Positions 7,303 to 9,147 of a stretch of DNA of 9,147 bases are shown one piece after another; the first letter of the stretch is position 1; each line of letters begins with the position of its first letter. The notes beneath the pieces were generated by a model. It was not told where the DNA came from, searched no databases, and was given only the letters and a program-made list of their open reading frames with translations. Both the position numbers and the translations under genes were made by a program. The stretch lies in assembly GCA_049680185.1 (NCBI GenBank), contig JBAUHI010000050.1, forward strand, positions 1 to 9,147, given 5' to 3'. Source of the stretch: CAMLHU01 sp049680185. GTDB taxonomy: Bacteria > Gemmatimonadota > Gemmatimonadetes > Gemmatimonadales > GWC2-71-9.

Positions 7303-7311
7303 TGGAGGTCG

Positions 7312-7372
7312 CGGGTCACAAGTCGCGGGTCTCGGCATGCGAGGATACCCGTGACCTGTGACCCGTGACCCG
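7312..7372. repeat. GTGACCY heptamer tandem repeat with inverted partner
   Basis: Three tandem 7-bp units lie at 7351-7371 (GTGACCT, GTGACCC, GTGACCC). CGGGTCAC at 7312-7319 is the exact reverse complement of GTGACCCG at 7358-7365 and again at 7365-7372, so a long-loop stem can form after the stop at 7302. There is no T-tract. The same 7-bp periodicity recurs at 8034, 8751 and 8843. Confidence 0.7.
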
Positions 7373-7382
7373 TCCGCACCCA

Positions 7383-7411
7383 TCGACTAACCCCTCCTCG
7401 TCGGGTAGCTT
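7383..7411 (+). promoter_or_regulatory. Leaderless-type promoter of the 203-aa gene
   Basis: TCGACT (4 of 6 to TTGACA) and TAGCTT (TANNNT form) are separated by exactly 17 bp. The -10 ends 6 bp before the A of the ATG at 7418, so transcription would start on the start codon. In agreement, there is no Shine-Dalgarno sequence ahead of this ATG. Confidence 0.5.
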
Positions 7412-7417
7412 CAGACC

Positions 7418-8029
7418 ATGGCCACACCATCCACGCTCACGCTGCGCACCTTCCCGGACCGAGCCGAGGCGTTGAGCCATTTCCTGCTCCGGGCGGGCGA
7501 GGCGCCGCGTTTGCTCGCGTACGACGATGCGGTCGGCTGCCCGATGGAGATGGCGCTTGCGGCGCTTGAGTGGACGGCGGCGGTGGGAGTGCTGCTGGAT
7601 GACGACTGCCTCCACGCTGCGCGCCTGACCGTCGACACCGCTGCGGCGGTGATCGAGCGTCGGGGCCCCGGCAACGTGCGCCAGTACATCTATCTCGGTC
7701 CCCGTATGGACGGCCCGGCGATGGACCTGTTCGAGGGTTCGGTCATCTTCGACGAGCCGGGAGTACGCGCGATCGAATTCGTGGAGCGTTCCCACGCGCT
7801 GGCACATTTCCTTCGCGCCACATCCGGCGCGGGTGCAGTGCTCTCGCTCTTGTCGCGTCGCGCTCCGGAACTCCGGCACCTGCGGCGGTGGTTGCGCCCG
7901 GCACTCGAATCACTGGACCTGCCGCGCCCGCTGGTCGGCGGGTGGTTCGCCTCCAGCTCGGCCGGTTGCCTTTTTGCCGGCGTGGAAGAGCCCGAGTACA
8001 GGTACATCGAGGTCGGGATGGAGTCGTGA
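7418..8029 (+). CDS. Conserved-looking protein of unknown function (203 aa)
   Basis: I do not recognise this family. The product is a 203-residue soluble, probably cytoplasmic protein with no signal peptide or membrane segment. Alpha/beta character is suggested by alternating helical stretches (AEALSHFLLRAG, MEMALAALEWTAAVGVLL) and strand-like ones (NVRQYIYLGP, YRYIEVGM). ALSHFL (18-23) and ALAHFL (127-132) are followed by similar helical text, a hint of an internal duplication. Cysteines are at 41, 64 and 184, too dispersed to suggest a metal site. It starts at ATG 7418 without a Shine-Dalgarno, fitting leaderless expression, and ends before a strong intrinsic terminator at 8053. It appears to be a single-gene unit. 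Its own promoter and terminator and its sustained protein-like composition make the coding call fairly firm; function is open. Confidence 0.78.
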   Translation: MATPSTLTLRTFPDRAEALSHFLLRAGEAPRLLAYDDAVGCPMEMALAALEWTAAVGVLLDDDCLHAARLTVDTAAAVIERRGPGNVRQYIYLGPRMDGPAMDLFEGSVIFDEPGVRAIEFVERSHALAHFLRATSGAGAVLSLLSRRAPELRHLRRWLRPALESLDLPRPLVGGWFASSSAGCLFAGVEEPEYRYIEVGMES

Positions 8030-8033
8030 GAAG

Positions 8034-8054
8034 GTGATCGGTGAATGGCGAACG
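8034..8054 (+). repeat. Three 7-bp units of the GTGAACG family
   Basis: GTGATCG, GTGAATG and GCGAACG follow one another without gaps just after the stop of the 203-aa gene and run into the 5' arm of its terminator. The unit and phase match the arrays at 8751-8778 and 8843-8870. Confidence 0.55.
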
Positions 8055-8087
8055 GGGCGTCCGAAGCGGGCGCCCCGACCGCTTTTT
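8053..8087 (+). terminator. Intrinsic terminator of the 203-aa gene
   Basis: CGGGGCG-T-CCG (8053-8063) pairs with CGG-G-CGCCCCG (8067-8077): 11 bp with one G-U, loop AAG. ACCGC and then TTTTT (8083-8087) follow. The stem is strong; the T-run is short and slightly displaced. It lies 24 bp after the stop. Confidence 0.8.
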
Positions 8088-8145
8088 CAGGCTACAACGC
8101 GTATCCAGCCCACCCCCACGACCCGCTTAGTACCCGCTCGACCCC

Positions 8146-8246
8146 TGTGGAAATCCGGATATCTGTGTATGCACATCTCCACATTAGGTGGATAACCTCG
8201 TTACAAGGCTCAAACCAAAGGATTTGCGTATCCACAGTTGTCCACT
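8146..8246. other. Cluster of DnaA-box-like sites (candidate replication-origin-like or DnaA-binding locus)
   Basis: Six 9-mers resemble the DnaA box TTATCCACA or its complement: TGTGGAAAT (8146, 7/9, minus), TGTGTATGC (8164, 6/9, minus), ATCTCCACA (8175, 7/9), GGTGGATAA (8187, 8/9, minus), GTATCCACA (8228, 8/9) and TTGTCCACT (8238, 7/9). The stretch is visibly richer in A and T than the genes around it. No dnaA, dnaN, rpmH or gyrase gene is in the window, so a chromosomal origin is not established. A DnaA-titrating or regulatory cluster is equally possible. A short hairpin CCACT-TCAA-AGTGG ends the cluster at 8242-8255. Confidence 0.45.
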
Positions 8247-8279
8247 TCAAAGTGGCGTAAGCCGAAGAAAGACAGGCAC

Positions 8280-8307
8280 TTGCGAGCTTTTCACCTCACC
8301 GTATCTT
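8280..8307 (+). promoter_or_regulatory. Candidate promoter of the structured RNA
   Basis: TTGCGA (8280-8285, 4 of 6 to TTGACA) and TATCTT (8302-8307, 4 of 6 to TATAAT) are 16 bp apart. Transcription would begin near 8314, directly ahead of the run of hairpins and with no start codon or ribosome binding site for a convincing protein. Confidence 0.4.
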
Positions 8308-8313
8308 GGGGCA

Positions 8314-8735
8314 CCGTTGGTGGGGAACGATCCGTGACCCTTGGTCGCGGATGCCGCCTCCCAACGAGCTCGGGTGGCATATCAGGGGAGATCGCCGACG
8401 CATCAAGGGCTCAGGCGATCGTTGATCCTGGAGGCTCACCAGCCCGGGCAGACGGGACCAATCGCGCGTCCCGTCCACCCCGATCCGGTGCCTCGGGGTG
8501 CAGTGCGAAGGGGTGGTCCGCGATCCGCTCCGACTCGCAGCACTCGCGGTGATGAACCAGGTGGGATCGATCGTCCGGCCTGGGGATGGAAGCCGAGGCT
8601 CCTGCTGGCCCTCCCGAGTGGCGCAACAGCCGACCGGTGGCGGTAGGAAGAAGAACGGCGGGGAGACCCCCGACCTCGGGTAGTCATTGTGTGGGACGGC
8701 CGCCTGGTGAAGAACCTGGCGGCCGTCCTTGTTTT
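8314..8735 (+). ncRNA. Candidate structured non-coding RNA, about 420 nt, family not recognised
   Basis: No frame on either strand gives protein-like text here, yet hairpins follow one another. Stems are 8330-8339/8343-8352 (10 bp, loop CTT); 8351-8359/8372-8380 (9 bp with two G-U, sharing two bases with the first); 8390-8396/8414-8420 (7 bp); 8433-8436/8441-8444 (4 bp); 8451-8458/8468-8475 (8 bp); 8476-8483/8493-8500 (8 bp, abutting the previous one); 8518-8523/8544-8549 (6 bp); 8557-8561/8579-8583 (5 bp); 8659-8663/8668-8672 (5 bp); and the terminator at 8694-8728. Almost all are perfect Watson-Crick. I looked for RNase P RNA (GAGGAAAGTCC, ACAGA, CCCGGCTTA), tmRNA (TTCGA T-loop, CCA end, Ala-rich tag) and SRP RNA (GGAAG..AGCAGC) landmarks and saw none. 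Both ends are estimates: the 5' end from the promoter, the 3' end from the terminator. Short-range stems are easier to find in GC-rich DNA, which limits certainty. Confidence 0.5.
8694..8735 (+). terminator. Very strong intrinsic terminator of the candidate RNA
   Basis: GGACGGCCGCC (8694-8704) pairs perfectly over 11 bp with GGCGGCCGTCC (8718-8728). After one T-T mismatch, GGT pairs with ACC around the loop GAAGA. TTGTTTT follows at once. The T-tract is only on the plus strand, so a plus-strand transcript from upstream must be what it ends. The nearest plus-strand gene already has its own terminator at 8053, which argues for a separate unit in between. Confidence 0.88.
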
Positions 8736-8750
8736 CTGGTTTGGTGGATC

Positions 8751-8870
8751 GTGAACGGTCAATGGTCAACGGTAAACGGGGTCATCCAGGCGTCTTGGCG
8801 TGGACCTAAAAAGGCCGCGATTCGTGATCTCGACTGACGACCCGTTCACCGTTCCCCGTTGACCATTCAC
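8751..8870. repeat. Inverted pair of four-unit heptamer arrays
   Basis: Left array 8751-8778 is GTGAACG, GTCAATG, GTCAACG, GTAAACG. Right array 8843-8870, read on the minus strand, is GTGAATG, GTCAACG, GGGAACG, GTGAACG. Each is exactly four 7-bp units, in opposite orientation, 64 bp apart, so a cruciform or long stem of about 28 bp with mismatches could form. The spacer (8779-8842) holds no gene. Confidence 0.75.
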
Positions 8871-8877
8871 CACATAC

Positions 8878-8915
8878 ACGAAGCACACGGAGAACCGCTG
8901 GAGACACGGAGGGTC
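8878..8915. repeat. ACACGGAG-containing intergenic repeat fragment
   Basis: ACACGGAG occurs at 8885-8892 and 8904-8911 within text of the form ACGAAGCACACGGAGAACC. Similar strings recur in intergenic DNA of many environmental bacteria, where they are often mistranslated as small proteins. Here it adjoins the heptamer array and encodes nothing convincing. Confidence 0.45.
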
Positions 8916-8984
8916 CGGTGGCTTGCCGGGTTCCGAGTCACTGACTGTGGGTGTTGTGGGTGGCCGGTTCGGCTCCGCAGTTGG

Positions 8985-9012
8985 CCCCCTCTCCACGGAC
9001 GTGGTGAGGGGG
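8985..9012. repeat. CTCCACG palindromic repeat, copy 1
   Basis: CCCCCTC-T-CCACG and CGTGG-T-GAGGGGG form a near-perfect 28-bp palindrome (7 + 5 bp with one T-T mismatch and a GA centre), followed by GGTGGGGGTGAGG. Copy 2 is at 9126. This is a REP-like dispersed palindrome by appearance. Confidence 0.7.
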
Positions 9013-9088
9013 GTGGGGGTGAGGAAGAGCGGTGGGTATCGACGCTCGTTGACGTTTCCCGAGAGTTGCGGGACAGGTCCCTCGCTTC

Positions 9089-9121
9089 GCTCGGGATGAC
9101 AGAACGCTGCTCGGGATGACA
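9089..9121. repeat. GCTCGGGATGACA direct repeat
   Basis: The 13-mer GCTCGGGATGACA occurs at 9089-9101 and 9109-9121, 20 bp apart. With the preceding GTCCCTCGCTTC it reads on the minus strand as the spurious peptide 'CHPERSEGP', a hallmark of a dispersed intergenic repeat found in many bacterial genomes, not a gene. Confidence 0.65.
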
Positions 9122-9125
9122 AGTT

Positions 9126-9147
9126 CCCCCTCTCCACGTACGTGGAG
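9126..9147. repeat. CTCCACG palindromic repeat, copy 2 (cut by window end)
   Basis: CCCCCTCTCCACG matches copy 1 exactly. It then runs into the perfect 16-bp palindrome CTCCACGTACGTGGAG, which ends at the last base of the window. The rest of the right arm should lie just beyond. Confidence 0.7.

Noticed and set aside
7312..7372. CRISPR array
   Set aside because: The repeats are 7 bp, tandem and without spacers; there are no cas genes.
7312..7372. Intrinsic terminator after the Asp-box gene
   Set aside because: A stem is possible, but the loop is about 38 nt and no T-tract follows.
8314..8735. Assignment of the structured region to RNase P RNA, tmRNA or SRP RNA
   Set aside because: Size fits the first two, but the conserved GAGGAAAGTCC and CCCGGCTTA of RNase P, the T-loop, CCA end and tag codons of tmRNA, and the GGAAG/AGCAGC tetraloop region of SRP RNA are all missing by eye.
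8296..8769. 157-codon minus-strand and 101-codon plus-strand frames across the hairpin region
   Set aside because: Low-complexity Arg/Ser/Pro/Gly text with no start signals, no domain and no coherent helix or strand pattern. The region is explained better as structured RNA.
8766..9137. 123-codon minus-strand frame near the right end
   Set aside because: It is a translation of known-type repeat text (the 'CHPERSEGP' string and the ACACGGAG repeat) and has no independent support.

Overview
The window is bacterial DNA of high GC content. It most resembles a Gemmatimonadota genome, with Acidobacteriota as the alternative. The pointers are a secreted protein of about 1,050 residues with VPS10/BNR-type Asp-box repeats (a large family in that group), GTG starts with good Shine-Dalgarno sites, a likely leaderless gene, and intergenic DNA rich in short degenerate repeats. 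The taxonomic call is an inference, because no rRNA or housekeeping marker is present.

Left arm (38-3838, minus strand). Reading leftward from 3838, a cold-shock protein gene (cspA type) is followed 15 bp later by a small exported protein of unknown function. After a 124-bp gap with an 11-bp inverted repeat come a periplasmic binding lipoprotein (Peripla_BP_6 / Leu-Ile-Val-binding type) and a methyl-accepting chemotaxis protein. The last two overlap by 4 bp (ATGA), so they are probably translationally coupled. No transporter permease or ATPase is present, so the binding protein may serve as a ligand sensor for the chemoreceptor.

Divergent intergenic region (3839-4155). On the minus strand it holds a probable cspA promoter and a leader of about 150 nt. 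The leader contains an 11-bp hairpin followed by six Ts, which is a canonical intrinsic terminator lying before the gene it leads into, plus two mutually exclusive downstream helices and a small hairpin over the ribosome binding site. This looks like a conditional (attenuated or temperature-responsive) leader.

Right arm (4156-8087, plus strand). The Asp-box protein gene is followed by a 203-residue gene of unknown function. That gene has a leaderless-type promoter and ends in a good intrinsic terminator.

Right intergenic region (8088-9147). No convincing protein is encoded here. First comes a relatively AT-rich stretch with about six DnaA-box-like 9-mers (8146-8246). Next is a stretch of about 420 bp with a promoter-like sequence, about ten consecutive hairpins and a very strong terminator (8280-8735), best read as an unidentified structured non-coding RNA gene. 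The remainder (8751-9147) is a mosaic of intergenic repeats: inverted arrays of a 7-bp unit, an ACACGGAG repeat, a CTCCACG palindrome in two copies, and a GCTCGGGATGAC repeat. The 7-bp unit also occurs at two other intergenic sites in the window.
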